In this document: one piece after another, positions 54,000-64,000 of the stretch
Layout of the letters: each line of letters starts with the position of its first letter
Numbering within the stretch: position 1 is the stretch's first letter
Source: Megalopta genalis
Taxonomy: Eukaryota > Arthropoda > Insecta > Hymenoptera > Halictidae
Assembly (NCBI RefSeq): GCF_051020955.1
Contig: NW_027476468.1
Location: forward strand, 124,001 to 188,000
DNA length: 64,000 nucleotides
Direction of reading: 5' to 3'
The notes under the pieces: model-generated
What the model was told of the DNA's origin: nothing
What the model saw: only the letters and a program-made list of their open reading frames with translations
Databases searched by the model: none
Translations under genes and position numbers: made by a program

Positions 54000-56900
54000 G
54001 ATTCGAAGATCAGCCTTCTACATCGCATTGATTTAAAGCTAAATCATGTGTTTCGCCTGGATTTGAAGCTAACTCGTTCGTTTCCCTTGCATTTGCAGCT
54101 AAATCATGCACATCACAATTATTTGAAGCTAAACCATTTGATTCGCATGGATTTCAAAATAAGCCTTCTACTTCGCATTGCTTTTAATCTAAATCATCTG
54201 TTTCGCATGGATTTAAATCTATCTCGTTTGTTTCGCTTGCATTTGAAGCTAAATCATGCACATCACAAGTATTTGAAGCTAAACCATTTGTTTCGCAAGG
54301 ATTCGAAGATCAGCCTTCTACTTCGCATTGATAAGAAGCTAACTCATGTGTTTCGCATGGATTTGAAGCTAACTCGTTAGTTTTGCATGCTGTTGAAGCT
54401 AAATCATGTATATCACAAGTATTTGAAGCTAAACCATTTGTTTCGCAAGAATACGAAGATCAGCCTTCTACTTCGCATTGATAAGAAGCAAAATCTTGTG
54501 TTTCGCATGGATTTGAAGCTAACTCGTTCGTTTCGCTTGCATTTGAAGCTAAATCATGCACATCACAAGTATTTGAAGCTGAGCCACTTGTTTCGCATGG
54601 GTTTGAAGATAAGCCTTCTTCTTCGCATTGATTTGAAGATAAATCATGTGTTTCGCTTGGATTTCAAGCTAAACCATTTGATTCGCATGGATTTCAAAAT
54701 AAGCCTTCTACTTCGCATTGATTTTAATCTAAATCATCTGCTTCGGATGGATTTAAAGCTATCTCGTTTGTTTCGCATGCAGTTGAAGATAAATCATGTA
54801 TATCACAAGTATTTGAAGCTAATCCATTTGTTTCGCGTGGATTCGAAGTTCAGCCTTCTACTTCGCATTGGTTTGAAGTTAAATCATATGTTTCGCATGG
54901 ATTTGAAGCTAATCCTTTGTATCGCATGCAGTTGAAGCTAAATCATGTATATCACAAGTATTTGAAGCTAAACCATTTGATTCGCATGGATTTGATGCTA
55001 TGCCATCTACTTCGCTTTTATTTGAAACTGAATCATGTGTTTCTCTTGAATTTGAAGCTAACACGTTCGTTTCACATGCAGTTGAAGCTAAATCATGTAT
55101 GTCACAAGTATTTGAAGCTGAACCATTTGTTTCGCACGAATATCAGGCTAAACAATGTGTTTGGAATGAATTTGAAGCTAAATCATGTGTTTCGCATAGA
55201 TTTGAAGCTAACTCGTTTGTTACGCATGTAGTTGAAGCTGAATCATGTATATCCCAAGTATTTGAAGCTCAACCATTTGATTCGCATGGATTTCAAAATA
55301 AGCCTTCTACTTCGCATTGATTTGAAGCGAAATCATGTGTTTCGCTTGGATTTCAAGCTAACTCGTTTGTTTCGCATGCAATTGAAGCTAAATAATGTAT
55401 CAAACAAGTATTTGAATCTAAACCATTTGTTTCGCATGGATTCGAAGATCAGCCATCTACCTCGTATTGATTTAAAGCTAAATCATGTGTTTCGCATGGA
55501 TTTGAAGCTAACTCGTTTGTATCGCATGCAGTTGAACCTAAATCATGTATATCACAATTATTTGAAGCAAAACCATTTGACTTGCATGGATTTCAAAATA
55601 AGCCTTCTACTTCGCATTGATTTTAATCTAAATCATCTGTTTCGCATGGATTTAAAGCTATCTCGTTTGTTTCGCATGCAGTTGAAGATAAATCATGTAT
55701 ATCACAGGTATTTCAAGCTAAACCATTTGATACGCATGGATTTGAAGATAAGCCTTCTACTTCGCATTGATTTGAAGCTAAATCATGTGTTTCGCATGGA
55801 TTTGAAGCTAACTCGTTAGTTTTGCATGCTGTTAAAGTTAAATCTTGTATATCACAAGTATTTGAAGCTAAACCATTTGTTTCGCAAGGATACGAAGATC
55901 AGCCTTCTACTTCGCATTGATAAGAAGCAAAATCATGTGTTTCGCATGGATTTGAAGCTAACTCGTTAGTTTCGCTTGCATTTGAAGCTAAATCATGCAC
56001 ATCACAAGTATTTGAAGCTGAACCACTTGTTTCGCATGGATTTGAAGATAAACCTTCTACTTCGCATTGATTTGAAGCTAAATCATGTGTTTCGCTTGGA
56101 TTTCAAGCTAACTCGTTTGTTTCGCATGCAATTGAAGCTAAGTCATGTATATCACAAGTATTTGAAGCTAAACCATTTGATTCGCATGGATTTGATGCTA
56201 TGCCATCTACTTCGCTTTTATTTGAAACTGAATCATGTGTTTCTCTTGAATTTGAAGCCAACACGTTCGTTTCACATGCAGTTGAAGCTAAATCATGTTT
56301 GTCACAAGTATTTGAAGCTGAACCATTTGTTTCGCACGAATATCAGGCTAAACCATGTGTTTGGAATGAATTTGAAGCTAAATCATGTGTTTCGCATAGA
56401 TTTGAAGCTAACTCATTTGTTACGCATGCAGTTGAAGCTGAATCATGTATATCCCAAGTATTTGAAGCTCAACCATTTGATTCGCATGGATTTCAAAATA
56501 AGCCTTCTACTTCGCATTGATTTGAAGCGAAATCATGTGTTTCGCTTGGATTTCAAGCTAACTCGTTTGTTTCGCATGCAATTGAAGCTAAATAATGTAT
56601 CAAACAAGTATTTGAATCTAAACCATTTGTTTCGCATGGATTCGAAGATCAGCCATCTACCTCGTATTGATTTAAAGCTAAATCATATGTTTCGCATGGA
56701 TTTGAAGCTAACTCGTTTGTATCGCATGCAGTTGAAGCTAAATCATGTATGTCACAAGTATTTGAAGCTGAACCATTTGTTTGGCACGAATATCAGGCTA
56801 AACCAAGTGTTTGGAATGAATTTGAAGCTAAATCATGTGTTTCGCATAGATTTGAAGCTAACTCATTTGTTACGCATGCAGTTGAAGCTGAATCATGTAT

Positions 56901-58250
56901 ATCCCAAGTATTTGAAGCTCAACCATTTGATTCGCATGGATTTGAAGATAAGCCTTCTACTTCGCATTGATTTTAATCTTAATCATGTGTTTCGCATGCA
57001 TTTGAAGCTAATCGTTTGTATCGCATGGAGTTGAAGCTAAATCATGTATATCACAAGTATTTGCAGCTACACCATTTGATTCGCATGGATTTGATGCTAT
57101 GCCAACTACTTCGCTTTTATTTGAAACTGAATCATGTGTTTCTCTTGAATTTGAAGCTAACACTTTCGTTTCACATGCAGTTGAAGCTAAATCATGTTTG
57201 TCACAAGTATTTGAAGCTGAACCATTTGTTTCGCACGAATATCAGGCTAAACCATGTGTTTGGAATGAATTTGAAGCTAAATCATGTGTTTCGCATAGAT
57301 TTGAAGCTAACTCATTTGTTACGCATGCAGTTGAAGCTGAATCATGTATATCCCAAGTATTTGAAGCTCAACCATTTGATTCGCATGGATTTGAAGATAA
57401 GCCTTCTACTTCGCATTGATTTTAATCTAAATCATGTGTTTCTTATGCATTTGAAGCTAATCGTTTGTATCGCATGGAGTTGAAGCTAAATCATGTATAT
57501 CACAATTATTTGAAGCTAAACCATTTGATTTTCATGGATTTCAAAATAAGCCTTCTACTTCGCATTGATTTTAATCTAAATCATCTGTTTCGCATGGATT
57601 TAAAGCTATCTCGTTTGTTTCGCATGCAGTTGAACATAAATCATGTATATCACAGGTATTTCAAGCTAAACCATTTGATTCGCATGGATTTGAAGGTAAG
57701 CCTTCTACTTCGCATTGATTTGAAGCTAAATCATGTGTTTCGCATGGATTTGAAGCTAACTCGTTAGTTTTGCATGCTGTTGAAGCTAAATCATGTATAT
57801 CACAAGTATTTGAAGCCAAACCATTTGTTTCGCAAGGATACGAAGATCAGCCTTCTACTTCGCATTGATAAGAAGCAAAATCATGTGTTTCGCATGGATT
57901 TGAAGCTAACTCGTTCGTTTCGCTTGCATTTGAAGATAAATCATGCACATCACAAGTATTTGAAGCTGAACCACTTGTTTCGCATGGATTTGAAGATAAG
58001 CCTTCTACTTCGCATTGATTTGAAGCTAAATCATGTGTTTCGCTTGGATTTGAAGCTAACTCGTTTGTTTCGCATGCTGTTGAAGCTAAATCATGTATAT
58101 CACAAGTATTTGAAGCTATATCATATGTTTCGCACGGATTCGAAGATAAGCCTTCTACTTCGCATTGATTTTAATCTAATTCATGTGTTTCGCATGGATT
58201 TGAAGCTAACTCGTTTGTTTCGCATGCAGTTGAAGCTGAATCATGTATAT
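54000..58250. repeat. Island of central-family repeats inside the diverged family
   Basis: From about 53,985 the variants switch back to those of 3,300-42,000 ('tttcaaaataag', 'ttttaatcta', 'gataagaag', 'gttttgcatgctg', 'tatcaggctaaa'). 54,917-55,720 resembles 28,923-29,730. Internally, 54,945-55,550 recurs at 56,145-56,750 (offset 1,200), and 56,741-57,055 recurs at 57,190-57,504 (offset 449, that is 450 minus the 1-bp 'gctaatcg' loss). It is flanked by the two copies of the 6,058-bp duplication. Confidence 0.85.
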
Positions 58251-58557
58251 CAAAAGTATTTGAAACTAAACCTTGTACTTCGCGTTGATTTGAATCTTAA
58301 TCATGTGTTTCGCATGGATTTCAATCTAACTCGTTTGTTACGCCTGCATTAGAAGCTATGTCAATTACTTTCGCTAGTATTTGAAGCTCTATCATTCGTT
58401 TCGTATGGATTTGAAGCTAAGCCTACTGGATCCCATTGATTTGAAGGTAAATCTTGATTTTCGTTTGGATTTGAATCTAACTCGTTTGTTTCGCATGCAG
58501 TTGAAGCTAAATCATGTATATCACAAGTATTTTAATCTAAACAATTTGTTTCGCATT

Positions 58558-60043
58558 GATTTGAAGCAAAGCCTTCTACTTCGCATTGATTTGAAGATAA
58601 ATCATGTGATTCGCTTGAATTTGAAGCTAAATCATGTGTTTCGCATGGATTTGAAGCTAACTCGTTTGTTTCGCCTGCATTTGAAGCTAAATCATGTGTA
58701 TCACAAGTATTTGAAACAAAACCATTTGATTTGCTTGGATTTGAAGCTAAACCATCTACTTCGCATTGATTTCAATCTAAATCATGTGCTTCGAATGGAT
58801 TTGCTTCTAACTCGTTTGTTTCGCCAGCATTCGAAGCTATATCACTTATATCGAATTTATTTGAAGCTAAGTCATTTGTTTCGCACGGATTTGAAGCTAA
58901 TCCTTCTACTTGGCTATGATTTGAAGCCAAAGCATGAGTTTCGCATGGCTTTAAAGCTAACTCGTTTGTTTCGCCTGCATCTGAAGTTATATCACTTATA
59001 TTCGCAAGTATTTGAAACTAAATCATTTGTTTCTCAAGGATTTGAAGCTAAACCATCTGCATCGCATTGATTTGAAGCTAAATCAATTGTTTCGCTCGGA
59101 TTTGAAGCTAACTCGTTTGTTTCGCATGCAGTTGAAGCTAAATCATGTTTATCACAAGTATTTGAAGTTAAACCACTTGTTTCGCATGGATTTGAAGCTA
59201 AGCCTTCTACTTCGCATTGATTCGATGTTAAATCATGTGTCCCCATGGGATTTGAAGCTAACTCGTTTGATTCGCATGCAGTTAAAGCTAAATCATTTTT
59301 ATCATAAGTATTTGAAACTAAACCATTTGTTTCGCATTGATTTGAAGCTAAGCCTACTACTGCGCATTGATTTGAAGTTAAATCATGTGTTTCTCTTGGA
59401 TTTGAAGCTAACTCGCTTGATTCGCATGCAGTTGAAGCTAAATCATGTATAATAGAACTATTTGAAGCTAAACCATTTGTTTCGCATGGATTTGAAGTTA
59501 AGCCTTCAACTTCGCGTTAACTTGATGCTAAATCATAATTTTCGCACGGATTTGAAGCTAAATCGTTTGTTTCGCATGCAGTTGAAGCTAAATATGGTAT
59601 ATCACAAGTATGTGAACCTAATCCATTTGTTTCGCATGGATTTAAAGCTAAGCCTTCTACTTCGCATTGATTTGAAGCTGAAACAAGTGTTACGCTTGAA
59701 TTTGAAGCAAAGTCGTTGGTTTCGCATGCAGTTGAAGCTCAGTCTTGTATATCACAAGTATTTGAAACTTATTCATTCAGTCCGCATGGATTTGAAGCTA
59801 AGCCTTCTACTTCGCATTGATTTGAACCTAAACCATGTGTTTCGCATGGATTTGAAGCAAACTCATTTGTTTCGTCTGCATTTGAAACTATATCACTTAT
59901 ATCGCTAGTATCTGAAGTTGAACCATTTGTTTCGCATGGATTTGAAGCTACAACATGTGTTTCCCTTGGATTTGCAGCTAACTCGTTGTTTGGCATGCAG
60001 TTGAAGCTAAATCATGTATATCACAAGTATTTGAAGCTAAACC
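58558..60043. repeat. 6,058-bp-offset duplication, copy 2 (right flank of the island)
   Basis: Second copy of 52,500-53,985. Just upstream, 58,258-58,565 recurs at 62,956-63,263 (offset 4,698), including 'ctactggatcccattg' and 'tcttgattttcg'. Downstream the sequence departs at 'aaccatttgtttcgcatgg'. Confidence 0.9.
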
Positions 60044-61034
60044 ATTTGTTTCGCATGGATTTGAAGATAAGCCTCCTACATCGCATTGATTTGAGCTAAA
60101 TCATGTATTTCGCTTGTATTTGAAGCTAACTCGCTTGCTTCGCATTCAGTTGAAGCTTAATTATGAATGTCACAAGTATTTGAAGCTAAACCATTCGTTT
60201 CGCATGGATTTGAAGCTAAGGCATCTACTTCTCATTGATTTGATGCTACATTATGTGTTTCGCATGGATTTGAAGCTAAATTATGTGTTTCGATTGGATT
60301 TGAAGCTAACTCGTTTGTTTCGCATGCAGTTGAAGCTCAGTCTTGTATATCACAAGTATTTGAAACTTATTCATTCAGTCCGCATGGATTTGAAGCTAAG
60401 CCTTCTACTTCGGATTGATTTGAAGCAAAACCATTTGTTTCGCATGAATATTAAGCTGAACCATGTGTTTCGAATGAATTTGAAGCTAAATCATGTGTTT
60501 CACTTGGATTTGAAGCTAACTCGATTGTTTCGCATGCAGTTGAATCTAAATCATGTATATCACAAGTATTTGAAGCTGGACCACTTGTTTCGCATGCATT
60601 TGAAGCTAAATCAATTATACGGCACGTATTTGAAGATAAATCATTCGTTTCGCATGCATTTGAAGCTAAGCCTTCTAGCTCGGATGGATTTGAAACTAAA
60701 TCATGCGTTTCGCTTGGATTTAAAACTAACTCGTTTGTTTCGCTTGCAGTTGAAACTTAATCATGTATATCACAAGTATTTGAAGCTGAACCATTTGTTT
60801 CGCACGAATATTAAGCTAAACCATGTGTTTCGAATGAATTTGAAGCTAAATCATGTGTTTCGCATGGATTTGAAGCTAACTCGTATGTTCTCATGCATTT
60901 GAAGCTAAATCATGTATATCACAAGTATTTGAAGATGAACCATTTGATTCGGAGCTAAGCCTTCTACTTCGCCTTGATTTGGACCTAAATCATGTGATCC
61001 GCATGGATTTAAAGCTAACTCGTTTGTTTCGCCT

Positions 61035-61690
61035 GCATTTGAATCTAAATCATGTATATCGCAAATATTTGGAGCTGAACCATTTGCTTCGCATGGATTT
61101 GCAGCTAAGCCTTCAACTTCGCATTGACTTGAAGCTAAATCATGTGTTTCGCTTGGATTTGAAGCTAACTCGTCTGTTTCGCATGCAGTTGAAGCTAAAG
61201 CATGTATATCACAGGGATTTGAAGCTAAACAATTAGTTTCGCATTTATTCGAAGATAAGCCTTCTACTTCGCATTGATTTGAAGCTGAATCATGTGTTTG
61301 GCATGTATTTGAATCTAACTCGTTTATTTCGCATGCAGTTGAAGCTAAATCATGTATATCACAAGTATTTGAAGCTAAAACATTTCATTCGCATGGATTC
61401 GAAGATCAGCCTTCTGCTTCGCATTGATTTGAAGCTAAACCATGTGTTTAGCATTGATTTGAAGCTAACTCGTTTGTTTCGCATGCAGTTGAAACTAAAT
61501 CATGTATATCACAATCATTTGAAGCTAAACCATTTGATTCGCGTGGAATCGAAGATAAGCCTTCTACTTCGCATTGATTTGATGCTAAATCATGTGTTTC
61601 GTTTGGATTTGAGGCTAACTCATTTGTTCCGCATGCTGTTGAATGTAAATCATGTATTTCACAAGTATTTGAAGCTAAACCATTTGTTTC
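61035..61690. repeat. 2,310-bp-offset duplication, copy 1
   Basis: About 656 bp matched by 63,345-64,000. Marks are 'atatttggagctgaacc', 'cacagggatttg', 'aacaattagtttcgc' and 'gtgtttagcattg'. Only about two differences are seen (near 61,440 and 61,546). The match is still perfect at the window edge, so the duplication is longer than shown. Confidence 0.9.
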
Positions 61691-61969
61691 GCATGGATTC
61701 GTAGATAACCCTTCTACTTCGCTTTGATTTGAAGCTAAATCAAGTGTTTCACATGGATTTGAAGCTAACTCGTTTGTTTCGCATGCAGTTGAAACTAAAT
61801 CATGTATATCACAAGTATTTGAAGCTAAACCATTTGTTCCGCATGGATTCGAAGATAATCCTTCTACTTCGCATTGATTTAAAGCAAAATCATGTGTTTC
61901 ACATGGATTTGAAGCTAACTCGTTTGTTTCGCCTGCATTTGAAGCTATATCACTTATAGTCGCAAGCAT
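61448..61969 (-). other. Minus-strand CETxxLASNx open frame, 173 codons
   Basis: Decapeptides in the regular 50-residue order, closed at the TAA of 'gtttagcattg' (about 61,448). The duplicate at offset 2,310 carries the same stop. It shows that the minus frame is best preserved in the right-hand diverged family, where the stop-creating variants 'gatcagcc' and 'tttcaaaataag' are rarer. Confidence 0.5.
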
Positions 61970-63344
61970 TTGAAGCTAAATCATTCGTTTTGCATGGATT
62001 TGAAGCTAAACCCTCTACATCACATTGATTTGAAGCTAAACCAAGTGTTTCGCTTGGACTTGAAGCTGACTCGCCTGTTTCACATGCAGTTGAAGCTAAA
62101 TCATGTATATCATAAGTTTTTGAAGCTAAACCATTTGATTCGCATTGATTTGAAACTAATCAATTCAACTTCGCACTGATTTGAAGCTAAATTATGTGTT
62201 TCGCTTATATTTGAAGCTAACTCGTATGTTTCGCATGTAGTTGAAGCTAAATCATGTATAAAACAAGTATTTGAAGCTAAACTATTCGTTTCGCATGGAT
62301 TTGAAGCTAAGCCTACTACTTCGCATTGATTTGAAGCTAAATCTGTTTCGCATGGATTTGAAGCTAAGCCTTTAACTTCGCATTGATTTGAAGCTAAATC
62401 ATGTGTTTCCCTTGGATTTTAAGCTGACTCGTTTGTTTCGCATGCAGTTGAAGCTAAATCATGTATATCACAAATATTTGAAGCTAAACCATTTGATTCG
62501 CATGGATTTGAAACTAAGCCTTCTACTTGGCTTTGAATTGGTGCAAAATCATGCGTTTCGCATGGATCCGAAGCTAACTCGTTTGAATCGCATGCAGTTG
62601 AAACTAAGTCATGTTTATCACAAGTATCTGAATCTAAACCATTTGTTTCGCATTGATTTGAAGCTAAGCTTTCTACTTTGCATTGATTTGAAGCTACATC
62701 ATGTGTTTCGCTTGGATGTGAAGCTAACTCGTTTGTTCCGCACACAGTTGAAGCTACATCATGTATATCACAAGTACTTGAAGCTGAACCATTTGTATCG
62801 CATGAATATTAAGCTAAACCATGTGTTTCGAATGAATTTGAAGCTAAATCATGTGTTTTGCATGGATTCGAAGCTAACAGGTTTGATTCGCATGCAGTTG
62901 AAGCTAAATTATGTATATCACAAATATTTGAAGCTAAACCAATTGATACGCTTGGATTTGAAACTAAACCTTGTACTTCGCGTTGATTTGAATCTTAATC
63001 ATGTGTTTCGCATGGATTTCAATCTAACTCGTTTGTTACGCCTGCATTAGAAGCTATGTCAATTACTTTCGCTAGTATTTGAAGGTCTATCATTCGTTTC
63101 GTATGGATTTGAAGCTAAGCCTACTGGATCCCATTGATTTGAAGGTAAATCTTGATTTTCGTTTGGATTTGAATCTAACTCGTTTGTTTCGCATGCAGTT
63201 GAAGCTAAATCATGTATATCACAAGTATTTTAATCTAAACAATTTGTTTCGCATTGATTTGAAGCTAAGCCTTATACTTCGCATTGATTTGAAGCTAAAT
63301 CATGTGATTCGCTTGCATTTGAAGTTAACTCGTTTCTTTCGCAT

Positions 63345-64000
63345 GCATTTGAATCTAAATCATGTATATCGCAAATATTTGGAGCTGAACCATTTGCTTC
63401 GCATGGATTTGCAGCTAAGCCTTCAACTTCGCATTGACTTGAAGCTAAATCATGTGTTTCGCTTGGATTTGAAGCTAACTCGTCTGTTTCGCATGCAGTT
63501 GAAGCTAAAGCATGTATATCACAGGGATTTGAAGCTAAACAATTAGTTTCGCATTTATTCGAAGATAAGCCTTCTACTTCGCATTGATTTGAAGCTGAAT
63601 CATGTGTTTGGCATGTATTTGAATCTAACTCGTTTATTTCGCATGCAGTTGAAGCTAAATCATGTATATCACAAGTATTTGAAGCTAAAACATTTCATTC
63701 GCATGGATTCGAAGATCAGCCTTCTGCTTCGCATTGATTTGAAGCTAAATCATGTGTTTAGCATTGATTTGAAGCTAACTCGTTTGTTTCGCATGCAGTT
63801 GAAACTAAATCATGTATATCACAATCATTTGAAGCTAAACCATTTGATTCGCATGGAATCGAAGATAAGCCTTCTACTTCGCATTGATTTGATGCTAAAT
63901 CATGTGTTTCGTTTGGATTTGAGGCTAACTCATTTGTTCCGCATGCTGTTGAATGTAAATCATGTATTTCACAAGTATTTGAAGCTAAACCATTTGTTTC
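63345..64000. repeat. 2,310-bp-offset duplication, copy 2 (runs off the window)
   Basis: Second copy of 61,035-61,690, cut by the end of the window. Confidence 0.9.

Larger units (their letters stand above)
44661..54000. repeat. Diverged repeat family, right side
   Basis: Same core and A-E logic, but with many private changes, units out of order and monomers of irregular length. Diagnostic variants are 'cacttatattcgcaag' (a 31-bp D-type unit), 'attcggttcgcaagg', 'gaatattaagc' and 'cgcttccagttg'. Minus-strand CETxxLASNx frames are longer here than in the centre, for example 49,788-50,342, but are still broken every few hundred bases. A 9-10-bp-type truncation occurs at 45,826-45,835, where head and core fuse ('ccatttgttttgaagc'). 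Confidence 0.82.
1..64000. repeat. Satellite-like tandem array, 30-bp monomer in a 150-bp higher-order repeat
   Basis: The core TTTGAAGCTA (or a close variant) recurs about every 30 bp from the first line to the last. Monomers fall into five types by head and tail. A: head ttcgcatgga, tail agccttctac. B: ttcgcattga, aatcatgtgt. C: ttcgcttgga, actcgtttgt. D: ttcgcatgca, aatcatgtat. E: atcacaagta, aaccatttgt. They run A-B-C-D-E, so the true period is 150 bp. Consensus GC is 55/150. Type D carries the palindrome GCATGC (SphI) about once per 150 bp. No unique spacer, transposon end or RNA gene interrupts the array. This layout is typical of eukaryotic satellites with higher-order repeats; I do not recognise the family. 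Confidence 0.97.
60044..64000. repeat. Diverged repeat family, right end
   Basis: Diverged A-E repeats with several register breaks: a 1-bp loss at about 60,093 ('tttgagc'), a 1-bp loss at about 60,890 ('gttctcatgc'), a deletion at about 60,950 ('gattcggagc') and a 3-bp loss at about 62,343 ('aaatctgtttcg'). 60,340-60,414 copies 59,739-59,815. Minus-strand frames of 173 and 108 codons occur (61,448-61,969 and 62,419-62,745). Confidence 0.82.

Noticed and set aside
1..64000. CRISPR array (30-bp direct repeats)
   Set aside because: Repeats are head-to-tail with no unique spacers, monomers vary, and there is no leader or cas gene.
1..64000. Reassigned stop codons (ciliate-type code) making a giant repeat gene
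   Set aside because: Minus-frame stops include both TGA and TAA, plus-frame stops are TAG/TAA, and 1-bp indels break every frame regardless of code.
1..64000. CENP-B box, because many units start with TTCG
   Set aside because: The required CGGG part is absent at the right spacing.
1..64000. Telomeric repeat, rRNA, tRNA or transposon
   Set aside because: No short G-rich telomere unit, no recognisable RNA gene sequence, no terminal repeats, target-site duplications or transposase/reverse-transcriptase-like frame.
1..64000. Regulatory sites (GCATGC or CGATCG palindromes as operators, TATA-like 'tatat' words as promoters)
   Set aside because: They recur as part of the repeat unit with no associated gene, so they carry no positional information.

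Overview
The whole window is one uninterrupted tandem-repeat array. I find no gene, RNA gene, transposon or unique spacer that the sequence supports. The basic unit is about 30 bp: a ten-base head, the core TTTGAAGCTA, and a ten-base tail. Five recurrent unit types (A to E) follow each other in fixed order, giving a 150-bp higher-order repeat of roughly 37% GC. That makes about 2,100 monomers, or about 425 copies of the 150-bp repeat. This is the architecture of a eukaryotic satellite or very large minisatellite, such as centromeric, pericentromeric, subtelomeric or other heterochromatin, or an expanded ex-coding repeat. The species cannot be named from the sequence. CpG is not depleted in the consensus (5 per 150 bp by hand count, about 5 expected), which argues weakly against a heavily CpG-methylating genome.

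Layout. 1-3,300: varied 150-bp repeats with local duplications (offsets 150, 1,680 and 299 bp). 3,300-24,900: a family marked by variants such as 'tttcaaaataag', 'ttttaatcta' and 'gataagaag', built by overlapping segmental duplications with offsets 1,650, 5,928, about 6,528, 1,950 and 1,500 bp. 24,900-42,115: the most homogeneous part, a 4,048-bp super-repeat in three full copies plus two partial ones, nearly identical; copies 1 and 2 share at least six derived bases absent from copies 3 and 4. 42,116-44,660: a chimaera of the same variants. 44,661-54,000: a more diverged family with offsets 3,534-3,536, 4,789, 1,255 and 2,116 bp and an odd 39-bp filler junction at 47,744-47,782. 54,000-58,250: an island of the central family lying between two nearly identical copies (52,500-53,985 and 58,558-60,043) of the diverged family. 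60,044-64,000: the diverged family again, ending inside a 2,310-bp-offset duplication that runs off the window.

Coding potential. Two of the six frames of the 150-bp consensus contain no stop: a plus-strand frame reading DLKLN/FRM-like decapeptides and a minus-strand frame reading CETxxLASNx decapeptides. Both give long open frames (up to 500 codons on plus, 184 on minus), but both are broken all along the array by stops and 1-bp indels. The indels do not respect a frame, and different copies are open in different places. I read the long open frames as consequences of a stop-free repeat rather than as genes. An ancestral coding minisatellite remains possible; if there was one, the minus-strand Cys/Glu/Asn decapeptide frame is the more protein-like candidate.

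The array shows nested amplification (10 bp, 30 bp, 150 bp, 300-6,500 bp, 4,048 bp), consistent with unequal exchange or replication slippage and local homogenisation. All boundaries given for duplications were read by eye and are good to about 10-30 bp.
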